In this document: in pieces, positions 1-6,366 of the stretch
How positions within the stretch are numbered: the stretch's first letter is position 1
How the letters are laid out: each line of letters begins with the position of its first letter
From: Flavobacteriaceae bacterium
Lineage (GTDB): Bacteria; Bacteroidota; Bacteroidia; Flavobacteriales; Flavobacteriaceae
NCBI GenBank assembly: GCA_002713705.1
Contig: PAUJ01000021.1
Span: 110,247-117,735 of the forward strand
DNA length: 7,489 bases
Reading direction: 5' to 3'
Program-made: the position numbers and the translations under genes
The notes under the pieces: model-generated
The model's database searches: none
The model's input: the letters and a program-made list of their open reading frames with translations, nothing else
Told to the model about the DNA's origin: nothing

Positions 1-602
1 CCTGGAGTTTCAAACTGATCTTCCCATACTAAATTGGTATACTCTACATCAATCTCGTTAAGGTTTACTTCTGTAGAACCATCATCAATGTTGTCAAGCA
101 AATAGGTGCCTGCGGTTGTTACTCCTCCATCAATAAAAACAACCAATTTACTATATTCTCCAGTAGCATTTACCGGTGTACCGTCATTGGCTAATACCGC
201 TTGAGAAAAATCAAAAACAACATTATTGGTCCAACCGCCGCCAGCGGGTATATTTTGACTAACCTCAACATCAGGGTTCTGGCCATTCTCTAGTTTTATT
301 AATACGGTGTGCGCATTAGAGTCAAAGCCATAAAAAGACAAAGAAATCGTGTTCTGAAAATCCAAATCAATGACTCTTTGCAAATCAAGGTAAAATCCTT
401 GCCAATAGAAAGACCCATCATTAAAAAATTGGCCAACCTCATTGCTAGGGTTTTCTGGATCTGTATTTAAAGAGAAGCTGCTACCCCCAAAAGAAGAAAA
501 ATTTTCTGTAGGGTCAGAAAAATCTAAAGGCATTTGCTGCGCCAAAGATAGTTGATTCAAAAATAAAAAGATTAAAATTAAATAAGCAGGTATAGGTTTC
601 AT
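1..602 (-). CDS. Secreted GH16-like glycoside hydrolase, N-terminal part (runs off window)
   Basis: The first 201 residues are visible, reading leftward from an ATG at 602. Residues 1-21 form a signal peptide: a hydrophobic run, YLILIFLFL, followed by LSLAQQ, with likely cleavage after the Ala of LAQ. Residues 22-185 are rich in beta-strand-type, aromatic and Asn/Asp/Gly residues and end in TYLLDNIDDGS, which resembles carbohydrate-binding or jelly-roll domains ahead of catalytic domains in flavobacterial polysaccharidases. Residues 191-200, LVWEDQFETP, match the usual opening of a GH16 catalytic domain (LVW-x-D-x-F). The catalytic ExDxxE motif would lie beyond the window edge, so the assignment rests on this entry motif and the architecture. 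If right, the enzyme is exported and cleaves beta-1,3/1,4-glucans such as laminarin. It belongs to the chromosomal flank, not the mobile element. Without the GH16 domain it would be only a secreted carbohydrate-binding-like protein. Confidence 0.72.
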   Translation of the reverse strand, partial: MKPIPAYLILIFLFLNQLSLAQQMPLDFSDPTENFSSFGGSSFSLNTDPENPSNEVGQFFNDGSFYWQGFYLDLQRVIDLDFQNTISLSFYGFDSNAHTVLIKLENGQNPDVEVSQNIPAGGGWTNNVVFDFSQAVLANDGTPVNATGEYSKLVVFIDGGVTTAGTYLLDNIDDGSTEVNLNEIDVEYTNLVWEDQFETP

Positions 603-622
603 AAAGAGATTTTTAATAGTTT

Positions 623-630
623 CAAAGATA
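623..630 (-). promoter_or_regulatory. Possible -7 box for the GH16-like gene
   Basis: On the minus strand the sequence reads TATCTTTG, a full match to the Bacteroidota -7 consensus TAnnTTTG, about 20 nt before the ATG. I do not see a convincing -33 TTG at the expected distance, so this is a tentative call from one box only. Confidence 0.35.
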
Positions 631-698
631 ATATATTTTGTGATATTTTTTATTTCCTTGCATACATTAAAGTAAGCTTTACTCATTGCAGTAAACAA

Positions 699-728
699 AA
701 AAAGCCGAAACTAGAGTTTCGGCTTTTT
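699..728. terminator. Strong hairpin terminator, probably of a former tRNA gene
   Basis: Arms 699-711 and 716-728 are perfect 13-bp inverted repeats around the loop TAGA, with the core GCCGAAAC/GTTTCGGC. On the minus strand the stem runs into seven T residues, as in a Rho-independent terminator. On the plus strand five T residues are present, so it may work in both directions. It lies a few bases past the minus-strand tRNA 3'-end fragment, where a tRNA terminator would be expected. It also separates the GH16-like gene from the integrated element. Confidence 0.85.
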
Positions 729-731
729 ATC

Positions 732-753
732 TGTACTGAAGACGGGACTTGAA
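732..753 (-). other. Attachment site: displaced tRNA 3' end (attL candidate)
   Basis: On the minus strand this reads as a tRNA T-loop TTCAAGT (747-753), a T-stem 3' strand CCCGT (742-746), a 7-nt acceptor 3' strand CTTCAGT (735-741) and a discriminator A (734). The 5' half is absent: bases right of 753 (AAACC, then an AT-rich run) do not supply the ACGGG needed for the T-stem, and no D- or anticodon arm follows. Integrases commonly recombine at tRNA 3' ends and leave such a remnant at one element boundary, with the intact tRNA at the other. The nearby terminator and the recombinase gene 200 bp away fit this. The implied acceptor 5' strand would be ACTGAAG; starting with A is unusual, and I cannot name the tRNA. 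No second copy is visible in the window. Confidence 0.6.
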
Positions 754-756
754 ACC

Positions 757-882
757 TTTTATTTTAATATTGTCTGAGGCTCTTAATAACTCTAATAAAA
801 CCTTTTAAATTTTACTAAACCATTGTTTTACAATAACTATCAGGAGTTAATTAAAGTGAGGTATAATTAATTAAGATTAAAA
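757..882. other. Left end of the element: AT-rich non-coding arm
   Basis: No gene is visible in this stretch, which together with its flanks makes up the 348-nt gap from 603 to 950. It contains a short inverted repeat ATTGT-TTT-ACAAT (822-834) and two copies of TTAATTAA (847-854 and 867-874) spaced 20 bp apart. Arm sites for an integrase or bending proteins would be expected here between the crossover site and the integrase gene. The repeats are low-complexity enough to be chance. Confidence 0.35.
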
Positions 883-905
883 AACGGTTGGCAAACCGTT
901 GGCAA
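883..905. promoter_or_regulatory. Palindrome plus 11-bp-spaced repeat upstream of the integrase
   Basis: A perfect inverted repeat AACGGT-N6-ACCGTT spans 883-900. Interlaced with it, the 8-mer GTTGGCAA occurs at 887-894 and again at 898-905, exactly 11 bp apart, so both copies lie on one DNA face. The second copy contains the presumed -33 TTG of the integrase promoter. This suits an operator bound by a repressor or the integrase itself, or an arm-type recombination site. Confidence 0.5.
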
Positions 906-929
906 GAATTCAAAAAGGTCGTAAATTTG
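899..929 (+). promoter_or_regulatory. Integrase promoter (TTG -33 / TAAATTTG -7)
   Basis: TTG at 899-901 is followed after 20 nt by TAAATTTG at 922-929, a full match to the Bacteroidota primary sigma -7 consensus TAnnTTTG at accepted spacing. Transcription would begin near 933-935, giving a leader of under 20 nt before the ATG at 951. No Shine-Dalgarno is present, which is normal for this phylum. Confidence 0.65.
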
Positions 930-950
930 TTTTATTAAAATTCAATACTT

Positions 951-2261
951 ATGGCTACCGTTAGATATCAACTTCTAAGTGATAGTGAAAATGCCCCCAT
1001 TTATCTTAGGCTATCTGTAAGACGAGGTTTAACACCACGTGCCAAAACAGGGTTATACATCTCACCTAAAAACTGGAGTACTACTTCAAATTTTCCTAAA
1101 ACAACCTCAGCAACCAATAAAAAGCTAAAATCTGATTTACAGAAATTAGAAACTTATATTTTAGATGAGATCAATAATACAGGTAGCAAGGGTAATGTAA
1201 TAAATACGGATTGGTTAAAACATAGGATCAATTTGCATTTTGGTTATGTCACAGAAAATAAACAAAGTGATTTACTAATAGATGCGATTCAAAGTATTAT
1301 TGGTGAAGCACCCACAAGAAAAAACGCAAAAGGAGGTATTGGTTTATCTAAAAGTAGAATTAATGCCTACATTTCACTTAGAAATATTATTACCGAATAC
1401 CAAAACCATGATACGCTCAAAGTCAAAGATATAGATGTGAAATTTGCAAAAGATTTTTTAAAATATCTGTTAAACGTAAGGAGGTATCAAAAGAGTTATG
1501 CACTTAAAAAAATAGCAGACTTAAAGACAGTTTGTAATGATGCATCATTTTATGGTATTGAAACTAGTAGGCAACTTAAAAAGATTGATAGTACTAAAAC
1601 AAAGAACGAAAATATACTGTACTTAAACCCAAGTGAATTACAAGCAATAGAAGACATAGTGTTAATGAGTGATGCACTTAAAAATGCTCGTAAATGGCTT
1701 TTGTTAGGTTGTAACATTGGACAGAGAGGTGGCGATTTATTAATATTAGATGAATCTAACTTTGTAATCCGTAACGGCTTAGAAGTAATAGAATTAAAGC
1801 AACAAAAAACAGATAAAAACGTAACAATCCCCGTACTTGCAAAAACTAAAGAAATAATACAAAACGGCTTGCCGTATAAAATATCTATTCAGAAATTTAA
1901 TAAGTATATCAAAGAGATTTGCAAGATTGCAGAAATACACGAGCCAATAGAGGGAGGTAAAATTACGGTGTTAGAAAAAGGTAGAGGAAACAAAGAAAAA
2001 AGAAAAATTAGTGGAACCTACCTAAAGTGGGAACTTATGTCTTCGCACGTTTGCAGGCGTTCTTTTTGCACCAACTTATATGGAATACTGCCAACACCCT
2101 TAATTATGAGTGTATCCGCTCACAGCTCAGAGAAGATGCTATTAAATTACATAGGAAAAGATAGTTTAGACTTTGCACAACAAATTGCAGACTTTTACAC
2201 TTTGCAAGCATTAAAAGAAAAAAAAGAACCTCAACTAAATGTTATAAAAAACATATCTTAA
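951..2261 (+). CDS. Tyrosine recombinase / integrase of the element
   Basis: This 436-aa protein has the three-part form of Bacteroidota integrases. Residues 1-75 are an arm-type DNA-binding domain (PIYLRLSVRRG, then GLYISPKNW). Residues about 105-215 are a SAM-like core-binding domain. Residues about 225-420 are the catalytic domain. The catalytic set is readable: Arg259 in IGQRGGD, a probable beta-hairpin Lys at 286 (QQKTDKNVTIP), His366 and Arg369 in SHVCRRSF, His391 in SAHSSEK and nucleophile Tyr400 in LLNYIGKD. All are present, so the enzyme should be active. It would integrate and excise the element at the tRNA 3' end lying about 200 bp upstream. The start ATG sits directly behind a good promoter. 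A 65-nt gap separates it from the next gene. Confidence 0.95.
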   Translation: MATVRYQLLSDSENAPIYLRLSVRRGLTPRAKTGLYISPKNWSTTSNFPKTTSATNKKLKSDLQKLETYILDEINNTGSKGNVINTDWLKHRINLHFGYVTENKQSDLLIDAIQSIIGEAPTRKNAKGGIGLSKSRINAYISLRNIITEYQNHDTLKVKDIDVKFAKDFLKYLLNVRRYQKSYALKKIADLKTVCNDASFYGIETSRQLKKIDSTKTKNENILYLNPSELQAIEDIVLMSDALKNARKWLLLGCNIGQRGGDLLILDESNFVIRNGLEVIELKQQKTDKNVTIPVLAKTKEIIQNGLPYKISIQKFNKYIKEICKIAEIHEPIEGGKITVLEKGRGNKEKRKISGTYLKWELMSSHVCRRSFCTNLYGILPTPLIMSVSAHSSEKMLLNYIGKDSLDFAQQIADFYTLQALKEKKEPQLNVIKNIS

Positions 2262-2326
2262 AAGACAAATTATAAACCTATAAGAGATTTTTATTATATA
2301 AATATACACGCTAAAACCCGTTCAAG

Positions 2327-3160
2327 TTGGAAAATTACAAACATTATACCGTTCTAAAGGAGACCCTTAAAATAATTTCAGAAAGCCATGAAAACTGGCT
2401 ATCTAATCACGGTCCCCATTCTTCAGATCCCAATCTAAATATTAAGGAGAATGATCAAACACCTAACATTTTTGCAAAAGAGATACAGCTAAGTTTTTTT
2501 ACTGAATATGATCAATATTACAAGACTGATTATTTTTTTGGATGTAGTTTTGATGTTTATAAGAATACATACAATAAGCGTTTAGAGGATTTTAAAAACG
2601 AATTTATTGACGCTAATGAAATTAGTTTTATAACTGATGAATTAAATGAGGGTATTTATAGCTATAAATTTAAAGAGTTTAATACAGATTATATTGACAA
2701 TGACACAATACTTAGGCATGAAACATTACAAAAACAAATTAATAATTCATTAGTAAAAAGGGTAGAATACTTAAGTCAAAGAGCCAAAGAAAACGGTTTT
2801 GATTTAATTTATAATAAAAGTTCAGAGACATATTCTTTAGAGCGAATAAAACAACTTTTAGAGGTCAAAAAAGAAGAAACTTTAATTGACTATGATCAAT
2901 CAGGCATTAATGAAAAAATAATTGCCTTAAACGAAGCTGGAGTTTTAGATTTTTTAAAAAATAAAGAACCTTTTAATTTAAGCGTAAATAGTCTAGCAAA
3001 ATATTTAAGCCTTTGTTTAGGTGAGAAGACAAGTTCTATACAGTCTTATTTAAATGCACTACTTAATAAGAGCGACCAATCTAAAAGTCCATACAACAGC
3101 CCTAAAACAGTTGAAAAGGTAAAACAAAAGCTAATAGAAATTGGTTTAAAAATAGAGTAG
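2327..3160 (+). CDS. Unassigned protein, possibly RteC-like at the C-terminus
   Basis: A 277-aa, Lys/Glu/Tyr-rich soluble protein with no signal peptide or membrane segment. It starts at TTG (2327), and I find no internal Met. An in-frame stop at 2312-2314 leaves almost no room for another start. The N-terminal two thirds (EIQLSFFTEYDQYYKTDYFF, then many charged helices) match nothing I can name. Residues about 194-275 look like a compact helical domain (EKIIALNEAGVLDFL, NSLAKYLSLCLG, IQSYLNALL, TVEKVKQKLIEIG). Its order recalls the C-terminal helical domain of RteC-type regulators of Bacteroides conjugative transposons; this is resemblance by eye, not proof. Its place between integrase and excisionase-like gene favours a role in control of excision or transfer. 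The TTG start could mean low expression or a mutated ATG. Confidence 0.8.
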   Translation: MENYKHYTVLKETLKIISESHENWLSNHGPHSSDPNLNIKENDQTPNIFAKEIQLSFFTEYDQYYKTDYFFGCSFDVYKNTYNKRLEDFKNEFIDANEISFITDELNEGIYSYKFKEFNTDYIDNDTILRHETLQKQINNSLVKRVEYLSQRAKENGFDLIYNKSSETYSLERIKQLLEVKKEETLIDYDQSGINEKIIALNEAGVLDFLKNKEPFNLSVNSLAKYLSLCLGEKTSSIQSYLNALLNKSDQSKSPYNSPKTVEKVKQKLIEIGLKIE

Positions 3161-3166
3161 TTTATC

Positions 3167-3195
3167 TTTTTAGGGAATCCCTAAAAAATCCCTAA
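3167..3195. promoter_or_regulatory. Operator-like palindrome with a third half-site
   Basis: Arms TTTTTAGGGA (3167-3176) and TCCCTAAAAA (3178-3187) are perfect 10-bp inverted repeats around one base. The half-site AATCCCTAA then recurs at 3187-3195, 11 bp after the copy at 3176-3184. A one-base loop and the absence of a following T-run argue against a terminator. The position, starting 6 bp after the preceding stop and 37 bp before the HTH gene, suits an operator, perhaps for that HTH protein or the preceding gene product. Confidence 0.55.
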
Positions 3196-3197
3196 CG

Positions 3198-3240
3198 TGT
3201 ATTTGTTGCAAACAATTAAATAACATTAATTATGCAACAA
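3198..3240 (+). promoter_or_regulatory. Possible -7 box and inverted repeat over the HTH start codon
   Basis: TGTATTTG at 3198-3205 differs from TAnnTTTG at one position and could be the -7 box; no clear -33 is seen because the operator-like palindrome fills that space. TTGTTGCA (3203-3210) and TGCAACAA (3233-3240) form a perfect 8-bp inverted repeat with a 22-nt spacer, and the right arm covers the last two bases of the ATG at 3232. It could be a protein site or an mRNA hairpin that hides the start codon, but the latter needs transcription to begin at or before 3203. Confidence 0.35.
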
Positions 3241-3504
3241 GTACAATTTATTTCGGTTAAACCCGAACAACTTCAAGAAGCTATTATTGAGGGCGTAAAA
3301 ACTCAATTAGAAAGCCTTAAACTTCACTTCCAGCCAAAACAACCAAACACTTATTTAAGTAGAGCTGAAGTCTCCAAAATGCTTAATGTTTCTCTAGTTA
3401 CTTTAAACAAATGGAATAAGAACGGAAAACTGAAGGCAGTTGGCATTGGCGGACGAGTTTTATATCGTCAAACAGATATTGATAACGCTATTGTTGAACT
3501 TTAA
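3232..3504 (+). CDS. Excisionase-like HTH DNA-binding protein
   Basis: A 90-aa protein. Residues 1-40 are a helical lead (EQLQEAIIEGVKTQLESL) and residues 41-90 a MerR/excisionase-type winged helix (HTH_17 class): YLSRAEVSKMLNVSLVTLNK, then WNKNGKLKAVGIGGRVLYRQ and DIDNAIVEL. The order 'sRaEvakmLnVSl.TL..W...GkL....iGgrv.yr..dId' is the standard signature of this family, in which the wing contacts DNA. Such proteins on Bacteroidota elements act as recombination directionality factors or as regulators of neighbouring replication and mobilisation genes. It lies downstream of a palindrome that it may bind, and 10 nt before the next small gene. Confidence 0.9.
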   Translation: MQQVQFISVKPEQLQEAIIEGVKTQLESLKLHFQPKQPNTYLSRAEVSKMLNVSLVTLNKWNKNGKLKAVGIGGRVLYRQTDIDNAIVEL

Positions 3505-3514
3505 AATCAGAAAA

Positions 3515-3730
3515 ATGAAAGCAACCGTAAAAAAAGTTCAAAGTATAGAAACAGAAATTGATATCGCAGCATTTAGTTTTCAACTAAAAAGCTTGCAATA
3601 TATGGAAGTAAAGTTAACAAATGGTAAATGGGTAAGATTAGGAGGAGCAAATTCTGATACTAAAGTGACATATGATCATGGAGAATTCAAATTTGATAAT
3701 GAGCTAAAAATGGTAAATAATGTTAGATAA
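3515..3730 (+). CDS. Small hypothetical protein, 71 aa
   Basis: I place the start at the ATG at 3515, 10 nt after the HTH gene stop. An earlier in-frame ATG at 3440 would lie deep inside that gene and is less likely. The protein MKATVKKVQSIETEID... has no signal peptide, membrane segment or recognised motif. Residues 18-62 alternate hydrophobic and polar residues (FSFQLKSLQYMEVKLTNGKW, then GEFKFDNEL), which suggests a small beta-sheet fold. Its last 11 nt overlap the start of the DUF3987 gene in another frame, so the two are probably translationally coupled and the product may assist the ATPase. Function unknown. Confidence 0.72.
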   Translation: MKATVKKVQSIETEIDIAAFSFQLKSLQYMEVKLTNGKWVRLGGANSDTKVTYDHGEFKFDNELKMVNNVR

Positions 3731-4991
3731 AATTATTGATAACGAATTTAGTTCTTCTGTAGATTTCCCAACTGAAATTTTTCCCACACAAATTCAAGCA
3801 TTAATAAAAGACGCAGAAAAAACTGTGGGATACAATCCAAACTATTTGAGTGCAGGGATTTTATCTGTTTGTGCTACTGCTCTAGGTAATACTGTAAGTC
3901 TATTTAACGGGTCTTACAGTAGCCAGCCAATTCTATGGCTTGCAATTATAGGAAGGCAAGGTATAGGGAAAACACACCCTCTGAATTTTGCAAAAAAACC
4001 TATGGAAAAGAAGGATAAGGATAGTTATATTGAGTTTAAGAATCTTTTAAAAACTTATGAAAGTCAAGAAAAAAAAGATAAAAAACCAGTTTTAAAAAAG
4101 ACATTACTAACTGATTTTACGCCTGAAAAACTTGCAGAAACTTTACAGTATAATGACAAAGGAGTATTGATTTTTAAAGATGAATTAATGGGTTGGATAA
4201 ATAGCTTTGACCAGTATAAAAAAGGAGGCGACCAACAAAAATATCTGGAGTTTTTTAATGGTGGTACTCTAACAGTAGATAGGGTTTCAAAAGATCCAAT
4301 AAGGGTAGAGAAAACCAACGTAAATATTTTAGGTGGATTGCAACCCAAAAAGTTAAAAGCCTTAGCCTCAAATGGAAGGAATGATGACGGTTTTTTATCA
4401 CGTATACTATTTGTTTATCCTAAAAATTTAAAGCCAAGTATGTTTACAGGACGAGCTATAGCTGAAAAACACGTTGAGAATTATAAAAGATTCATTTTGA
4501 ATTTATACGATGCCCCACCATCAAAAATAAAAACAAGAGAAAATCAAATTAAAATATACCAACAATGGCAACATAAAAAGGTGAAGGAATCTTTTAATGA
4601 CGATATAGAAACCTCTGTTCAAGCTAAACTAGAAACTTATCTCTGGCGACTCACACTCATAATTGAGATGATGCATCAGGTTTCAATAAATAAATTTGAA
4701 GATACCATATCAGACGTTAGTATAAATAAAGCTATTAAATTAATAGAGTATTTTAGAAGTAATGCTCTAAAGGTATTTGACAAGATGATTTCCTTAAACC
4801 CACTTGAAGACCAGCCATTAAATAAAATAGAATTGTTTAAAAGTTTACCTGCTGAGTTTAAAAGAAAAGAGGTCATGGATTTGTTTGAGCAACATAATGT
4901 AAAGGGTGGTTCTGTCAATCGTTTTTTAGGTAATAAATCTTTGTTTGTTAGGCTAGATAGTCTTGGAAATTATAAAAAGAAAATAATATAA
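3720..4991 (+). CDS. DUF3987-family P-loop ATPase (replication helicase-like)
   Basis: A 423-aa protein with Walker A GRQGIGKT (residues 78-85) and a Walker B-like strand GVLIFKDEL (148-156). It also has a sensor-like NILGGLQP (202-209) and a candidate arginine finger in GFLSRILF (Arg228). This order is typical of DUF3987 proteins, which on Bacteroidota plasmids and integrated elements sit beside primase-like proteins and are thought to act as replicative helicases. Residues about 360-420 look like a small winged-helix tail (ELFKSLPAEFKRKEVMDLFE, then GGSVNRFLGNKSLFVRLD). The gene overlaps the 71-aa gene by 11 nt and ends one base before the iteron region. I expect it to act in DNA unwinding at that region. 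The helicase role is inferred from the family and context. Confidence 0.88.
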   Translation: MLDKIIDNEFSSSVDFPTEIFPTQIQALIKDAEKTVGYNPNYLSAGILSVCATALGNTVSLFNGSYSSQPILWLAIIGRQGIGKTHPLNFAKKPMEKKDKDSYIEFKNLLKTYESQEKKDKKPVLKKTLLTDFTPEKLAETLQYNDKGVLIFKDELMGWINSFDQYKKGGDQQKYLEFFNGGTLTVDRVSKDPIRVEKTNVNILGGLQPKKLKALASNGRNDDGFLSRILFVYPKNLKPSMFTGRAIAEKHVENYKRFILNLYDAPPSKIKTRENQIKIYQQWQHKKVKESFNDDIETSVQAKLETYLWRLTLIIEMMHQVSINKFEDTISDVSINKAIKLIEYFRSNALKVFDKMISLNPLEDQPLNKIELFKSLPAEFKRKEVMDLFEQHNVKGGSVNRFLGNKSLFVRLDSLGNYKKKII

Positions 4992-5153
4992 TGGTAAAGG
5001 TGGTAATCATACATGTTAAAATTTGATTATCAGCACTTTGCATTAGTTGCTCTTTACCGAAACTTTACCACGTTTACCAAAGCCTTACCATTTAATAAAT
5101 TAAGCAAACCCAAGCTATTGTTGAGGTTTACCACCTTTACCACTTTTACCAAC
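4992..5153. repeat. Iteron-like TTTACC repeat array (candidate replication origin)
   Basis: The 169-nt gap holds TTTACC at 5053, 5064, 5073, 5127, 5136 and 5145 and a CTTACC variant at 5084. Spacings inside the two clusters are 9 or 11 bp. Several copies extend to a 9-bp unit TTTACCAC(C/G/T), with 5127-5153 being three tandem units. At the left edge TGGTAAAGGTGGTAA (4992-5006) is the exact reverse complement of 5128-5142, adding two copies in opposite orientation, so the array is flanked by a 15-bp inverted repeat. Short tandem sites at near-helical spacing between a helicase-like and a primase-like gene are what plasmid and satellite origins look like. A regulatory array for the downstream gene is the alternative. 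Confidence 0.75.
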
Positions 5154-5160
5154 CGTTAAA

Positions 5161-6192
5161 ATGAATTATAAATACATACTGGACCCAAGTACTAAAAAAT
5201 ATAGATGTAAGAGGTGTAATAAAAACACCTTAGTTAAATATTTAAATACTCATACAGGAGAACTAATGAATGAAAACTTTGGAAGATGTGACCGAGAATC
5301 GAAGTGTGGTTTCTTTGAAAAACCAAAGGGAGAAAAATTGACGAAACATGAGTATATTCATAAAAAGCCAAAACCAACAAGTTTTCATGAATATAGCTTA
5401 GTATCTAAAAGTGGTAGAAATTTCAAAGAGAATAATTTTATTCAATTTGTGAAACATTTATTTGGGGATATTGCAACAAAAGAAGTGATAAAAAAGTATC
5501 TAATTGGAACTTCAAAAAAATGGAATGGAGCAACTGTTTTCTGGCAAATTGATAATGCTCAAAAAGTAAGGCATGGTAAAATAATGCTCTACGATGTTGT
5601 TTCTGGCAAAAGAAAAAAAAATCAGTCAGGTAAAGCTTATATTTCAAGTGTTAGAAGTGAACTGAAACTTGATAGTTTCAACCTAAACCAATGTCTATTT
5701 GGATTACACCTTATAAACGAGTCCGAAAGTATAAGTTTAGCAATAGTAGAGAGTGAAAAGACCGCAGTTTTAATGAGTGTTTTTAAGCCTGAGTATGTCT
5801 GGTTAGCAACAGGTTCTAAGAGTGGTTTCAAGTATGAATATTTAAAACCTTTAAGGAGCTATACTGTTATTGGATTTCCTGATAAAAGTGAGTACAATAG
5901 TTGGAGTGATAAAGCCATAGAGCTTAATAGTCTAGGTTTTAATATTACTGTAAGTAAATGGTTAGAGGAAACCAACTATAAAGAAGGTACTGATCTTGCA
6001 GATGTTTTAATAGGGGAGAAGCATTATAAAAACATAAAGCCAAAGAAAAAAAGTAATGTGAAGCCTATAGAAATAATTAACACTCCAACTGAAATCATAG
6101 TCAAAAAATTAGCTTCTAAAAATCCTCAAATCCTAAACCTTATAAAAGTTTTTGATCTTACGGATAACAATGGAACAGACATTAGGGTGTAA
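5161..6192 (+). CDS. DUF6371-like primase: zinc ribbon plus TOPRIM-like domain
   Basis: A 343-aa protein. Residues 16-51 form a zinc ribbon (CKRC at 16-19, then GRCDRESKCGFF with Cys43 and Cys49). Residues about 88-185 include a conserved block (VIKKYLIGTSKKWNGATVFW, then FNLNQCLFGLHL). Residues about 192-285 are TOPRIM-like: AIVESEKTA with Glu197/Glu199, VWLATGSKSG, VIGFPDKSEYNSW with Asp241, and GTDLADVL. This zinc ribbon-TOPRIM arrangement resembles DnaG-like primases and matches DUF6371 proteins that accompany DUF3987 ATPases on Bacteroidota mobile elements. It probably primes replication at the adjacent iteron region; priming activity is inferred. The start ATG lies 8 nt after the last iteron. 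The C-terminal tail (about 290-343) is Lys-rich without a motif. Confidence 0.85.
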   Translation: MNYKYILDPSTKKYRCKRCNKNTLVKYLNTHTGELMNENFGRCDRESKCGFFEKPKGEKLTKHEYIHKKPKPTSFHEYSLVSKSGRNFKENNFIQFVKHLFGDIATKEVIKKYLIGTSKKWNGATVFWQIDNAQKVRHGKIMLYDVVSGKRKKNQSGKAYISSVRSELKLDSFNLNQCLFGLHLINESESISLAIVESEKTAVLMSVFKPEYVWLATGSKSGFKYEYLKPLRSYTVIGFPDKSEYNSWSDKAIELNSLGFNITVSKWLEETNYKEGTDLADVLIGEKHYKNIKPKKKSNVKPIEIINTPTEIIVKKLASKNPQILNLIKVFDLTDNNGTDIRV

Positions 6193-6366
6193 AAAAAGGC
6201 TACCAAATCAATGATAACCTTCAACACTTACACCTATAAGCAGAGGCTTGCACCTGCCCCATATTTTACAATCCTAAACAAAACATAGTCACAATGAAAT
6301 GCTTCATCTCTTGTATATAAAAAGTTAATAGGGTTTTTAATTGGCAGCTAACACATAGACTACTTT
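6193..6366. other. Non-coding stretch after the primase-like gene
   Basis: I see no gene, repeat or terminator that I can support here. Frames on both strands are broken by stops. It may include further decayed sequence belonging to the integrase remnant that follows, but I could not read a conserved motif. Confidence 0.4.

Noticed and set aside
3167..3187. The palindrome after the 2327-3160 gene as a Rho-independent terminator
   Set aside because: The centre is one base and no T-run follows the right arm on either strand in the right direction; an operator fits better, though weak termination cannot be excluded.
3440..3514. Longer start at 3440 for the 71-aa gene
   Set aside because: It would overlap the HTH gene by 65 nt in another frame; the ATG at 3515 just after that gene's stop is a far more natural start.
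4064..4918. Minus-strand open frames at 4064-4348 and 4676-4918
   Set aside because: Both lie wholly inside the DUF3987 gene, show low-complexity Ser/Phe/Leu translations with no motif, and have no promoter; they are shadows of the real gene.
5053..5153. TTTACC repeats as a CRISPR array
   Set aside because: Units are 6-9 bp and nearly contiguous, with no 25-40 bp repeats or regular spacers and no cas genes nearby.
5438..5831. Minus-strand open frames at 5438-5647 and 5637-5831
   Set aside because: They lie opposite the well-supported zinc ribbon-TOPRIM gene and have no recognisable domain.
6193..6366. Further integrase motifs upstream of the decayed fragment
   Set aside because: All frames were scanned by eye; stops are frequent and no conserved block was readable, so I did not extend the pseudogene.
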